A stretch of 37,841 nt of DNA from Pseudomonadota bacterium (GTDB lineage: Bacteria > Pseudomonadota > Alphaproteobacteria > Caulobacterales > Caulobacteraceae): the NCBI GenBank assembly GCA_963205025.1, contig CAUJHO010000057.1, forward strand, positions 1 through 37,841. Reading direction: 5' to 3'. This document shows, piece after piece, positions 8,546 to 16,545 of this stretch; positions within the stretch are counted from its first letter, which is position 1; the number at the start of each line of letters is the position of its first letter. A program made the position numbers and the translations under genes. The notes beneath the pieces are model-generated. The model saw only the letters and a list, made by a program, of their open reading frames with translations. It was not told the origin of the DNA and searched no databases.

Positions 8546-9680
8546 ATTCTCCGGCTCTCATGAAACGGGCGGGGTTCTGGGGGCGACCATCGACCCACAC
8601 CTCATAGTGAAGGTGAACGCCGGTCGAGCGGCCGGTCGAGCCCATCGCGCCGATGCGCTGGCCGATGGCGACACGTTGGCCGACGGTGACGTTGAATCCT
8701 TGCAGGTGCGCGTAGCGGGTCTTGAAGCCGCCCCCGTGATCGATCTCGACCGTGTTGCCGTAGCCATTGCGTACACCCGCGAAAGACACGACGCCGGGAG
8801 CCGTGGCCCGGATCGGCGTCATGTAGGGACCTGCAAAATCCTGACCACGGTGGACGGCCGGACGGCCGCTGAACGGATCGAAGCGAACGCCGAAGCTGGA
8901 GGTCTGACGAACGCCCGTGGCGGGGCGGGCCAGGGGCAGGCGCTCAGCCGTATTGGCCAGACTACGCATCTCCGAAAGATCGTCAGCAGCCGCCTGAATT
9001 CGGGCCGCAAAGGTTTCATCTACATCAAGAATTGTCGCCAGGGCCTCAGGATCGTCAGCCTCCACCAGCGGGCCGCCGAGCGAGTCGGGTGAGCCGGCAT
9101 AGGCCGACGGGTTCAGGCCCGCCAGACGGAAGGCCAGGCGCAGGCGCTCGGCCCGGCTGTCGGCGAAGGTCTGGGCCCGGGTGATCAGGCGCTCCTGATC
9201 CATCTGTACCGAAACGAGACGGGCGACCGGGGACTGGTCGGGGTCCTGGGACACCGTCGGCTCGAGCGCCTGCTCGGCCCCATCGACGCCCCGGAACAGG
9301 GTCATCACTTGGGTGAGGGCTGCGTGGCGCCGCTCGACCGTATGGGCCAGGTCGTCGATCGACCCGGAGGTCGCCGTCATGCGGGCGACCGCACTGTCGA
9401 GCCGGGCCTGAAGGTCGGCGTTCATGCGCTCGGCAGAGGCGCGCGCCCGATGGACGTCACGTTCGGCGGTGAAGGAGGTGACGGCCCCCCAGACCGAACC
9501 GGCCGTGGTCAGCAGGCACCAGGCCCCCAGAAGGGCGACCCCACAGGCCATCAGTAACTGTTTTCGGGGAGTAAGGACGCGGCCCGTGATCTCGCCGTCA
9601 GGCGTGCGAACAAAGACGTGCCGCTCTGGAAACCGGCGTTCGAAGAATCGCCGTATGCGATTCGTGGTACGCTTGACCAT
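8523..9680 (-). CDS. Membrane-anchored M23 family metallopeptidase (LmdC-like)
   Basis: Predicted periplasmic peptidoglycan endopeptidase, about 385 aa. Start taken at the ATG 9680 (MVKRTTNRIRRFFERRFPERH); the open frame continues upstream without conserved content. A basic cytoplasmic tail is followed by one membrane helix (LLMACGVALLGAWCLL), a periplasmic coiled-coil-like stretch (about residues 75-220) and a C-terminal M23/LytM domain. Zinc and catalytic residues are present: H277 and D281 (HRGQD) and the HLHYE motif with H358. All ligands are intact, so it is probably active rather than a degenerate EnvC-type activator. Bactofilins are known to partner with such peptidases encoded next door (LmdC in Hyphomonas); the 23-nt overlap with bacA supports the same pairing here. 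Confidence 0.92.
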   Translation of the reverse strand: MVKRTTNRIRRFFERRFPERHVFVRTPDGEITGRVLTPRKQLLMACGVALLGAWCLLTTAGSVWGAVTSFTAERDVHRARASAERMNADLQARLDSAVARMTATSGSIDDLAHTVERRHAALTQVMTLFRGVDGAEQALEPTVSQDPDQSPVARLVSVQMDQERLITRAQTFADSRAERLRLAFRLAGLNPSAYAGSPDSLGGPLVEADDPEALATILDVDETFAARIQAAADDLSEMRSLANTAERLPLARPATGVRQTSSFGVRFDPFSGRPAVHRGQDFAGPYMTPIRATAPGVVSFAGVRNGYGNTVEIDHGGGFKTRYAHLQGFNVTVGQRVAIGQRIGAMGSTGRSTGVHLHYEVWVDGRPQNPARFMRAGEYVQQAQE

Positions 9681-9743
9681 TACTCTACCATCCCCATGCC
9701 CGCTTGGACTTATGCAGCAAGTAGCCGCAAGTGTGCAAGGGCG

Positions 9744-9759
9744 TTCACCCTTTGTTAAC
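9744..9759. promoter_or_regulatory. Candidate CtrA box upstream of the M23-bactofilin operon
   Basis: TTCA-N7-TTAAC matches the CtrA recognition sequence TTAA-N7-TTAAC at all but one position. It lies 64-79 bp upstream of the peptidase ATG at 9680, in a non-coding gap. On the minus strand a TTGCAC...CATAAG pair follows it at promoter-like spacing. About one single-mismatch TTAA-N7-TTAA box is expected by chance in a window of this size and GC content, so position is most of the evidence. Confidence 0.4.
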
Positions 9760-9928
9760 CACGAATACGGCGTGCAAACACCCAAGGGTTAGCTCGGTGG
9801 CGATTTCTCGCCTGTCAGGGGTAAGAGCAACGAATCTAGACCCGTTCATTATGTCAAGCGCGAATGGAAGTATTCGGCATGTACCGTGATGTCGTTTACA
9901 GACAAAACGTGCCCGGGGCTCAGGTCTT

Positions 9929-10393
9929 CTACAGACTGCTGGCGGCTTCCAGCACCTCGTCGGCATGACCCTTGACCGAGACCTTTCGCCACACCCTCGT
10001 CAGTCGCTTTGAGGGGTCGATCAGGGCCGTCGCTCGTTCGATCCCCATGTAGGTACGACCGTACAGCTGCTTTTCGACCCAGACGCCCCAGGCTTCGGTG
10101 ACCGTGCCGGCCTCGTCAGAGGCGAGCTCGACCGTCAGCTCGTGTTTGGCGCGGAAGCGGGCCAGCTTCTTGGCGGGATCACGCGAAACGCCGACGACCG
10201 TGACGCCCAGGGCGTCGAACTCCGGCTTGAGGGACGAAAAGTCGATCGCTTCGACGGTGCAGCCCGGCGTATCGGCCTTGGGATAGAAGAAGACCACGAC
10301 CGGGCCGGTCGCGGTCGCCAGGTTGAAATGCCCGCCGTCGTCGGTCGGCAGGTCGAGGGCCGGGGCCATGGCCCCTTCGGTCATGGCGGTCAT
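9929..10393 (-). CDS. bcp: Thioredoxin-dependent peroxiredoxin (Bcp/PrxQ family)
   Basis: Cytoplasmic thiol peroxidase reducing hydrogen peroxide and organic hydroperoxides. 154 aa, normal for the family. The AhpC/TSA thioredoxin fold is evident, with peroxidatic Cys45 in ADTPGCTVEA. The second Cys found five residues later in E. coli Bcp is absent (TVEAIDFSS), and I see no other Cys, so this is a 1-Cys type that would need an external thiol for resolution. The ATG at 10393 overlaps the tyrS stop by one base (TGATG on the minus strand), so the two are co-translated; an internal ATG at 10384 is an alternative start. Downstream 9786-9928 is non-coding. Confidence 0.95.
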   Translation of the reverse strand: MTAMTEGAMAPALDLPTDDGGHFNLATATGPVVVFFYPKADTPGCTVEAIDFSSLKPEFDALGVTVVGVSRDPAKKLARFRAKHELTVELASDEAGTVTEAWGVWVEKQLYGRTYMGIERATALIDPSKRLTRVWRKVSVKGHADEVLEAASSL

Positions 10394-11661
10394 CAGACGG
10401 GCCTCACCAGGATGATCTTCTTCTTGCCGGCCCCAAGCTTCAGGACGCCCTCAGCGGTCAGATCCTCCTCGGTCAGGAGCTGGGCCCCATCGGCAATGGC
10501 CTGGTCGTTGAGGCGCAGGCCCCCGCCCTGGGCCAGACGGCGGGCCTCGCCGTTGGAGGCGGTCAGGCCGGCCTTGGTGGCGATGGCCGCGACCATGGCC
10601 CCGATCACCTCATCGCGCGGCAGCTCGACCGTCGGCAGGTCGGACGACAGCTGACCTTTCTCGAAGGCGCTCTCGGCGGCGGCGCGCGCGTTGTCGGCCG
10701 CCTCAGAACCGTGCAGCATCGTCGTGGCGGCATCGGCCAGGGCCTTCTTGGCGTCGTTGATGGCCGCGCCCTCAAGGGCTTCCAGTCCGGCGATCTCTTC
10801 CAGCGACAGGTCGGTGAACAGGCGCAGGAACCGGCCGACATCGGCATCGTCGGCATTGCGCCAGAACTGCCAGTAGTCATACGGGCTGAGCTGTTCGGCA
10901 TTCAGCCAGATAGCACCCTGTGCGGTCTTGCCCATCTTGCCGCCCGAGGCCGTGGTCAACAGCGGCGTGGTCAGGCCGAAGGCCGACTTCTGATCCACCC
11001 GCCGCACCAGATCGACGCCCGAGGTAATGTTGCCCCACTGGTCCGAACCGCCCATCTGAAGCGTCACATTCTGGCGGCGGTTCAGCTCAAGGAAGTCCAC
11101 CGACTGCATCAGCATGTAGTTGAACTCCAGGAAGGTCATCGGCTCTTCCCGTTCCAGGCGGATGCGCACGGAATCGAAGGCCAGCATCCGATTGACCGTG
11201 AAGTGCGTGCCGTAGTCGCGCAGGAACTGGACGTAGCCATAGGTCGACAGCCAGTCGTCGTTGTCGATCATGATGGCGTCAGTCGGGCCGTCGCCGAAGG
11301 TCAGGAAACGCTCGAACACCGTGCGGATCGAGGCGATGTTGGCCTTGATGGTTTCGTCGGTCAGCTGGGGCCGCGAGGCATCCTTGCCGGTCGGATCGCC
11401 GACCTTGGTGGTGCCGCCGCCCATGATAACGACCGGACGATGGCCGGCCTGCTGGAGCCGGCGCAGCATCATGATCTGGATCAGCGACCCGACATGCAGC
11501 GACGGCGCGGTGGCATCAAAGCCGATGTAGCCGGACACGACGCCCGAAGTCAGGGCCGCATCCAGGTCTTCGGGATGGGTGATCTGATGGATGTAGCCGC
11601 GCGTCTGCAGCGTCTGGAGAAAGTCGGACTTGAAGGACGGGTCGGTTTTCGGGGAGGTCAT
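10393..11661 (-). CDS. tyrS: Tyrosyl-tRNA synthetase
   Basis: Charges tRNA-Tyr with tyrosine in the cytoplasm. 422 aa, typical for the bacterial TyrRS-I type. The HIGH-like signature is HVGS (residues 56-59, in [12 protein letters not shown]), followed by [12 protein letters not shown]. The tyrosine-binding region includes [15 protein letters not shown] and [11 protein letters not shown]. The KMSKS loop reads KMGKT, a normal variant for this enzyme. The C-terminal S4 RNA-binding domain (about residues 355-415) is intact and ends [10 protein letters not shown]. The bcp gene follows with a one-base overlap. The 170 bp between this start and the toxin gene upstream holds its promoter; I see no T-box. 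Confidence 0.97.
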   Translation of the reverse strand: MTSPKTDPSFKSDFLQTLQTRGYIHQITHPEDLDAALTSGVVSGYIGFDATAPSLHVGSLIQIMMLRRLQQAGHRPVVIMGGGTTKVGDPTGKDASRPQLTDETIKANIASIRTVFERFLTFGDGPTDAIMIDNDDWLSTYGYVQFLRDYGTHFTVNRMLAFDSVRIRLEREEPMTFLEFNYMLMQSVDFLELNRRQNVTLQMGGSDQWGNITSGVDLVRRVDQKSAFGLTTPLLTTASGGKMGKTAQGAIWLNAEQLSPYDYWQFWRNADDADVGRFLRLFTDLSLEEIAGLEALEGAAINDAKKALADAATTMLHGSEAADNARAAAESAFEKGQLSSDLPTVELPRDEVIGAMVAAIATKAGLTASNGEARRLAQGGGLRLNDQAIADGAQLLTEEDLTAEGVLKLGAGKKKIILVRPV

Positions 11662-11831
11662 GGTCGGCTCCGTTAGCAGGGAAGCCGGCGTTCGTCAGGG
11701 GGAAATGGCGCCGGCAAAGAGCGGCGCAATGGTTCGCGGGCCGCTCGCTAGATCAGCGAGCGATAATAAAGGCCGCAACGGGGGGCGGGGATGGACATGG
11801 CTCCATCCGTAACGGTCGCGGTTGACCAAGG

Positions 11832-12113
11832 TCAAATGGTATCGGCGCGATCGCGCGCGCCATGCCAGACTTCGAGTATATCGACCCGGTCGTTGTGGAC
11901 GCGATAGCGAATCACGAATGGCCACACGAGAGGGAGCTCCCGACGTCCTCGCCCGATGTCCCTGCCACGCATAGGGAATTGCTCAAGGCCGTCGCCGGCT
12001 TCGATCAACCGCCGCGCCAGTCGCTGTGCCGCGAGCGGTGAATGGCGGGCGACCCAGGCGGCGGCGGCCTCCACATCGGCTAGCGCCCGGTCGGTCCAGA
12101 CGACTATCGCCAA
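11832..12113 (-). CDS. ParE/RelE-family toxin
   Basis: Small basic protein of the ParE/RelE toxin superfamily, about 93 aa from the TTG at 12113 (MAIVVWTDRALADVEAAAAWV). I prefer this start because it aligns with the family's usual N-terminal strand and overlaps the antitoxin stop by 10 nt; an ATG at 12161 would add 16 residues of unlike character. Family features visible: a helical stretch (ALADVEAAAAWVARHSPLAAQ), L-x-x-F-P-x-x-GR (LEQFPMRGRDIGRGRRELP), and the closing strands FVIRYRVHNDRVDILEVWHGARD. ParE toxins poison gyrase and RelE toxins cleave mRNA; the sequence alone does not tell which applies. Partner antitoxin lies immediately upstream. Confidence 0.85.
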   Translation of the reverse strand: MAIVVWTDRALADVEAAAAWVARHSPLAAQRLARRLIEAGDGLEQFPMRGRDIGRGRRELPLVWPFVIRYRVHNDRVDILEVWHGARDRADTI

Positions 12114-12283
12114 GAGAAGGGCGTTGGCTTCTGGTCGGGCGTACCTAGGGACTTGAGCCATTCGCGAACGCGGCTATGAGGGACGACGCGCCCGGCATCA
12201 GCGTCGGCTTCGGCTTCCAGCAAGGCCCGCTCGTCCGCATCGGTCGGAACGTCATCGAGGATATGCGGGCGCGGCTCGGACAT
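12104..12283 (-). CDS. Antitoxin partner of the ParE/RelE-type toxin
   Basis: A 59-residue acidic protein (MSEPRPHILDDVPTDADERA...) from the ATG at 12283; an ATG at 12298 is a possible alternative adding five residues. It contains the pattern ALLEAEADADAGRVVPHSRVREWLKSLGTP, common in short antitoxins paired with ParE/RelE toxins: an acidic helix, a VPH segment and a C-terminal helix. It ends KPTPFSWR, where the toxin frame begins. It presumably binds and neutralises the toxin and may repress the operon. I cannot assign it to ParD, RelB or another named fold with confidence. Confidence 0.8.
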   Translation of the reverse strand: MSEPRPHILDDVPTDADERALLEAEADADAGRVVPHSRVREWLKSLGTPDQKPTPFSWR

Positions 12284-12338
12284 GGCATCACCATACAATA
12301 AACGAGACGGGATTTCACCTGTTCGCTAGTGAGGCGGA

Positions 12339-12881
12339 ATGCAGGTTTCCCTGATCCCACATCCGCAAACGCCCGGGCCGGACATAAAGATCTCCGTCAC
12401 GGTCGGGCGACCGCGTCGGCAAGGCCTGTCACTCGACTACGAAATCACTGGTGACATCGCGGACCTGCATATCCCCGGCTGGGTTCGGTGGTCGCGGGCG
12501 GACGAGCTTTGGCGCACGACCTGTTTCGAGGCCTTCATTGCCAGGCCTGAGGGCGGCTATCTGGAGTTCAACCAGTCGCCGTCAGGTCAGTGGGCGGTCT
12601 ATGCCTTTGACGACTATCGCCAGGGGATGACGCACCAGCCCGGCGTCGAGATCCGCAATGGGATCAGGGAACAGGACGACGGTCGGCTCCAAGTCTCAGG
12701 CGTGCTCGACCTGGACCGCATGAATCTGGATCAGGGGCCATGGCGGATCGGCCTGTCCGCCGTGATCGAAACCGTCGATGGCGCGATCTCCTATTGGGCC
12801 CTGGCGCATCCATCGGATAAGCCGGACTTCCATCATCCCGACTCGTTGGTTCTGGAGCTGCCCCCAATGGAACTCGCATGA
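12339..12881 (+). CDS. DOMON-like domain protein
   Basis: 180 aa, no signal peptide or membrane helix. The beta-rich sequence, with RADELWRTTCFEAFIARPEGGYLEFNQSPSGQWAVYAFDDYRQGM in the middle and YWALAHPSDKPDFHHPDSL at the end, resembles the cytoplasmic DOMON-like family, which adopts a sugar/heme-binding type beta-sandwich. Biochemical role is unknown. It overlaps the following DUF1343 gene by 4 nt (ATGA), so the two are translationally coupled, and I recall this pairing in related genomes. A carbohydrate- or muropeptide-sensing role with the neighbouring muramidase is possible but is inference. Start chosen at 12339 with GAGG just upstream; divergent from the toxin-antitoxin pair. Confidence 0.78.
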   Translation: MQVSLIPHPQTPGPDIKISVTVGRPRRQGLSLDYEITGDIADLHIPGWVRWSRADELWRTTCFEAFIARPEGGYLEFNQSPSGQWAVYAFDDYRQGMTHQPGVEIRNGIREQDDGRLQVSGVLDLDRMNLDQGPWRIGLSAVIETVDGAISYWALAHPSDKPDFHHPDSLVLELPPMELA

Positions 12882-14080
12882 GGTTCGGCATTGATCGTCT
12901 GCTCGCCGAGCCCGAGCTGAGGGCGGCGCTGAAGGGGCGGCGCGTGGCGCTGCTGGGGCATCCGGCCTCGGTGACGGCGGACCTGACCCATTCGCTGGAC
13001 GCCCTCGCGGCGTGCCCGGACATTAAGCTGACGGCGGCTTTCGGGCCTCAGCACGGCATGAAGGGCGACCTTCAGGACAACATGATGGAGACCGCCGACG
13101 AGACCGATCCGGTCCACGGCATTCCCGTCTTCAGTCTGTACGGAGAGGTACGCCGCCCGACTGGTCAGGCCATGGGGACGTTCGACGTCCTGCTGGTCGA
13201 TCTCCAGGACCTGGGCTGTCGCATCTACACCTTTGTGACGACGCTTCTCTATGTGCTGGAGGCCGCCGCTGAGCATGGCAAGGAGGTCTGGGTACTGGAC
13301 CGGCCCAATCCGGCGGGGCGGCCCGTCGAAGGCACGATCCTCCGACCCGGCTGGGAGAGCTTCGTCGGAGCCGGGCCGATGCCGATGCGCCACGGCATGA
13401 CCCTGGGCGAAATGGGCCGCTGGTTCATCGACCAGTTCAGGCTCGACGTCGCCTATCGGGTCATCGAGATGCATGGCTATGACCCCGATGCCGGGCCGGG
13501 CTTCGGCTGGCCGCTGAATGAGCGGGTCTGGATCAACCCCAGTCCCAATGCTCCGAACCTGTTCATGGCGCGCGACTATGCCGGGACGGTGATGCTGGAG
13601 GGGACGACCCTGTCCGAAGGGCGCGGCTCGACCCGCCCGCTGGAGCTGTTCGGCGCGCCCGACATCGACGCGCGGGCGGTGATCACCGAGATGCAGCGGC
13701 TGACCCCCGACTGGCTCGGCGGCTGTGTGCTGAGGGACTGCTGGATCCTGCCGACCTTCCACAAACACGCCGGCCAGCTGTGTTCGAGCGTTCAGATCCA
13801 TTCCGAGGGGCCGGCCTATGACCCTTTCGCCTTCCGGCCCTGGCGGGTGCAGGCGGCGGGCTTCAAGGCGATTCGCAGCCTCTATCCCGACTACGATCTG
13901 TGGCGGGATTTCCCGTATGAATACGCCTTCGGCAAGCTGCCGATCGACGTCATCAACGGCTCGCCGATCCTGAGGGAATGGGTCGATGACGCCGCCGCCG
14001 AGGCCGGCGACCTGGACGCCGTGGCCCGGCCCGACGAAGCCGCCTGGATCGAACAGCGGCGGGCGTATCTGATCTATTGA
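12878..14080 (+). CDS. DUF1343 protein, NamZ-like exo-beta-N-acetylmuramidase (GH171)
   Basis: 400 aa. DUF1343 proteins such as B. subtilis NamZ (YbbC) release terminal MurNAc from peptidoglycan fragments. Recognisable blocks are RVALLGHPASVTADLTHSLDAL, the AAFGPQHGMKGD loop, DVLLVDLQDLGCRIYTFVTTLLYVLEA, WVLDRPNPAGRPVEG and NLFMARDYAGTVMLEGTTLSEGRGSTRP. Where many members carry PEHG this one has PQHG (Q58), probably a subfamily variant, so activity should not be assumed identical. No clear signal peptide is visible, which suggests a cytoplasmic product acting in muropeptide recycling, unlike the secreted Bacillus enzyme. Overlaps both neighbours (ATGA upstream, TGATG downstream). Confidence 0.88.
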   Translation: MRFGIDRLLAEPELRAALKGRRVALLGHPASVTADLTHSLDALAACPDIKLTAAFGPQHGMKGDLQDNMMETADETDPVHGIPVFSLYGEVRRPTGQAMGTFDVLLVDLQDLGCRIYTFVTTLLYVLEAAAEHGKEVWVLDRPNPAGRPVEGTILRPGWESFVGAGPMPMRHGMTLGEMGRWFIDQFRLDVAYRVIEMHGYDPDAGPGFGWPLNERVWINPSPNAPNLFMARDYAGTVMLEGTTLSEGRGSTRPLELFGAPDIDARAVITEMQRLTPDWLGGCVLRDCWILPTFHKHAGQLCSSVQIHSEGPAYDPFAFRPWRVQAAGFKAIRSLYPDYDLWRDFPYEYAFGKLPIDVINGSPILREWVDDAAAEAGDLDAVARPDEAAWIEQRRAYLIY

Positions 14081-15036
14081 TGGACCGGCGCGCGCTCATC
14101 GGCGTGGCCTGTGGCGTCGGGGCCGGGGCGTTGTGGGGGCTGGTGTTCCTGGCACCCAAGCTGGTGCCCGAGGCGTCGCCTGTCGCCATGTCGGCGGGGC
14201 GGTACCTGGCCTATGGCGTGCTGGCGCTGATGCTAGTCCTGCCGCGATGGGCGGCGGCGACGCGGGCGCTGGATCGCAAGGCCTGGGTCGGCCTGGCCGG
14301 GCTGAGCCTCACGGGCAACATCGTCTATTTCTGCCTGCTGGTGGTGGGCGTGCATCTGGCCGGGGTGGCGGCCTCGGCCCTGATCGTTGGCATGGTGCCG
14401 GTGGCGGTGGTGCTGTGGGGCCTGCGCGAGCCGGGAGCCGTCAGGATGACCAAGCTGGCCCTGCCGGTTCTGCTGGCGGTGGTGGCGGTGGGGCTGATCG
14501 GCTGGGAGGCCTTGCAACGACCGTCCGATGGTCATGCGGTGGATGCCGGCGAAGTGGCGCTGGGACTGGCCTGCGCTTTCGGGGCGTTGGTGGCCTGGTC
14601 GGCCTATGCCATCGGCAATGCCCGCTGGCTGGCCCGCAATGAACAGGTCAGCGCCCAGGACGGCTCCTTGCTGACGGGCGTGGTGACCGGGGCGCTGGCG
14701 CTCGGCCTGATCCCGTTGGCCCTGTTGATGCCGCAGGCGGCCTGGGGCGACGGCGTGTGGCCGCGGTTCCTGGCGGTCAGCGCGGCGGTGGCGCTGGGGG
14801 CCTCGATCCTGGGCAACGCCCTGTGGAACCGGGCCAGCCAGCTGATGCCCCTGACGATGCTGGGCCAGATGATCGTGTTCGAGACCCTGTTCGCCCTGGT
14901 CTATGGCTTCATCTACGAAGGCCGCTGGCCGACGGGGATCGAGGTCGTGGCGGTCGTTCTGATGATCGTCTCGGTCATCTGGTGCGTGCGGGCTCATCGA
15001 CCCGCCGCTGAAGCCGTGGTCGAGGGTGATCATTAA
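14080..15036 (+). CDS. EamA/DMT-superfamily transporter
   Basis: 318-residue inner-membrane protein with about ten hydrophobic helices in two EamA repeats (first from residue 5, second from about 165). Family features include GALWGLVFLAPKLVPEASPVAMSAGRYL near the start and TMLGQMIVFETLFALVYGFIYEGRWPTG in the second repeat. The ATG at 14080 shares one base with the DUF1343 stop (TGATG); a TTG one codon earlier is unlikely. DMT members export amino acids, nucleosides or other metabolites, and the substrate is not readable from sequence. Overlapping the putative muramidase suggests a sugar or muropeptide-derived substrate, as inference only. Confidence 0.88.
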   Translation: MDRRALIGVACGVGAGALWGLVFLAPKLVPEASPVAMSAGRYLAYGVLALMLVLPRWAAATRALDRKAWVGLAGLSLTGNIVYFCLLVVGVHLAGVAASALIVGMVPVAVVLWGLREPGAVRMTKLALPVLLAVVAVGLIGWEALQRPSDGHAVDAGEVALGLACAFGALVAWSAYAIGNARWLARNEQVSAQDGSLLTGVVTGALALGLIPLALLMPQAAWGDGVWPRFLAVSAAVALGASILGNALWNRASQLMPLTMLGQMIVFETLFALVYGFIYEGRWPTGIEVVAVVLMIVSVIWCVRAHRPAAEAVVEGDH

Positions 15037-15052
15037 CGGGGAAGTTGGGCGA

Positions 15053-15107
15053 TAGTGCACTATGAATTCATGGTGCACTAAGTGCGCTAGGTGCACTAAG
15101 TGCACTA
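15053..15107. repeat. 28-bp near-palindrome followed by tandem 9-bp units
   Basis: 15053-15080 is an inverted repeat with 13 of 14 base pairs matched (arms TAGTGCAC/GTGCACTA around ATGAATTCAT; the one T-G pair is 15061/15072). Its right half begins a run of four contiguous 9-mers, (A/G)GTGC(A/G)CTA, at 15072, 15081, 15090 and 15099; a fifth copy lies at 15054. The array sits between the convergent EamA gene and rnhB, so it is not an ordinary promoter. The rest of the 207-bp gap (15037-15243) has only a 17-bp pseudo-palindrome at 15191-15207. Function unknown. Confidence 0.8.
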
Positions 15108-15243
15108 ATCCAACGCTGGTCGTGGCCAGAATTGCCACATGCCGTCACGCTGGGTCCGTTCCTGAACATGGGTTTGCGCCTCCGTAGGGTCTATCCTGAC
15201 AGGCTAGACTAAGCCGTCTGGGGCCACCGGGGACGGAGGGCCG

Positions 15244-15855
15244 TCAAATCAGCGGGCGCTGCGCGATCAGGGCACGGATCGGGGCGAAGGATCGCCGGTG
15301 GATCGGACAGGGGCCGAGGCGCTTCAGTGCCGCCACGTGGATCGGGGCGTGATAGCCCTTGTGGCCGGCGAAACCGTAGCCGGGAAACCGCTCGTCCGCC
15401 TCGATCATCAGCCGGTCGCGCGCCTGTTTGGCCAGGATAGAGGCTGCGGCGATCGAGGCTGAGCGGGCATCGCCCTTGACCAGCGGCTCCATCGGGCAGG
15501 GCAAGGCAAAGCGATAGTTGCCGTCGACCAGGGCGAAGGCGGGTGGCACGCCTAGGGCTTCGACAGCGCGTCGCATGGCCAGGCCGGTGGCCTGAAGGAT
15601 GTTGAGGTCGTCGATCTCCTCGACGGAGGCAAAGGCGACCGACCAGGCGCGGGCACGGGCCTTGATCTCGGACTCCAGGGCGATGCGGCGGGCTTCGGTC
15701 AAGGCCTTGGAATCGTTCAGGCCGTCCGGCAGGTCGTTGGAGTCCAGGATGACCGCCGCCGCCGACACCGGCCCGGCCCACGGCCCACGCCCGGCCTCAT
15801 CGACACCACAGACGGGGCCGGGGTGGAGGGCTTCGTGGGAGAGGTCGGGCCTCAT
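15244..15855 (-). CDS. rnhB: Ribonuclease HII
   Basis: Cleaves RNA in RNA/DNA hybrids and removes misincorporated ribonucleotides. 203 aa, normal length. The four acidic metal ligands are visible: D19 and E20 ([15 protein letters not shown]), D111 (ALVDGNYRF) and D129 ([18 protein letters not shown]). The GRG motif that recognises the 2'-OH, and the conserved AGHKGYHAP segment, are also present. The start ATG at 15855 follows an AGGGAGA ribosome site. It lies downstream of tag on the same strand with a 46-bp gap, so the two DNA maintenance genes may be co-transcribed. Confidence 0.96.
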   Translation of the reverse strand: MRPDLSHEALHPGPVCGVDEAGRGPWAGPVSAAAVILDSNDLPDGLNDSKALTEARRIALESEIKARARAWSVAFASVEEIDDLNILQATGLAMRRAVEALGVPPAFALVDGNYRFALPCPMEPLVKGDARSASIAAASILAKQARDRLMIEADERFPGYGFAGHKGYHAPIHVAALKRLGPCPIHRRSFAPIRALIAQRPLI

Positions 15856-15901
15856 TTTCCATCTCCCTTTGAGGGGAGAAGGGGGGTGATCCGGGGTTTG
15901 T

Positions 15902-16480
15902 TCACCGGCCCATCGCCTTCACCGCCCCATGCCGGTGGCACGGCGTGATGTGGTCATTGACCATGCCGACGGCCTGCATGAAGGCATAGACGATGACGGG
16001 GCCGCAGAACTTGAAGCCGCGCGCCTTGAGAGCTTTGGACATGGCTTCGGCCTCCGGAGAGGTCGTTGGGACCTCGGCCATGGACGCGTAGGCGTTCTGG
16101 ATTGGGGCACCGCCGACAAAGCTCCACAGCCAGGCTGAGAAGTCCTCGCCATTGTCGGTCATGTCGCACCAGATCTGCGCGCCGTGGATGGCCGCGTCGA
16201 TCTTGGCGTTGGAGCGGACGATGCCAGCGTCAGCCATCAGCCGGGCGCGGTCGGCCTCGCCGTAGGCGGCGACCTTGCGCGGATCGAAGCCGTCGAAGGC
16301 GGCGCGGAAGGCCTCGCGTTTCCTGAGGATGGTGATCCAGGCGAGGCCCGCCTGGAAGCCGTCGAGCACCAGCTTCTCCCACAGGGCGCGGGCATCGTAC
16401 TCGGGCACGCCCCAGTCGGTGTCGTGATAGGCCACATACAGCGGGTCGGTCCCGCACCAGCCACAGCGCGATTCGGTCAT
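15902..16480 (-). CDS. tag: DNA-3-methyladenine glycosylase I
   Basis: Base-excision repair enzyme that removes 3-methyladenine. 192 aa. The N-terminus [24 protein letters not shown] and the segment [19 protein letters not shown] are diagnostic. The structural zinc ligands of E. coli Tag correspond to C6, H19, H177 and C181 here ([12 protein letters not shown]). The base-contacting Glu38 of E. coli aligns with D40 ([10 protein letters not shown]), a substitution I believe is frequent in alphaproteobacteria. Divergent from the secreted unknown at 16546, with rnhB downstream. Confidence 0.95.
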   Translation of the reverse strand: MTESRCGWCGTDPLYVAYHDTDWGVPEYDARALWEKLVLDGFQAGLAWITILRKREAFRAAFDGFDPRKVAAYGEADRARLMADAGIVRSNAKIDAAIHGAQIWCDMTDNGEDFSAWLWSFVGGAPIQNAYASMAEVPTTSPEAEAMSKALKARGFKFCGPVIVYAFMQAVGMVNDHITPCHRHGAVKAMGR

Positions 16481-16545
16481 AGGGCAACCTTGCCAGCTTG
16501 AGACCGATGAGGTGAAGTGCGCCTCGACCTAGGGTGGAGGTATCG

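Noticed and set aside
15072..15107. A CRISPR array or plasmid-type iterons
   Set aside because: Nine-bp units without spacers are not CRISPR, and there is no replication or cas gene nearby.
14233..15138. A minus-strand frame rich in His/Val/Leu at its start (opposite the EamA gene)
   Set aside because: Its His-rich start is just the translation of the 9-bp repeats, and the rest is antisense to a membrane protein gene.
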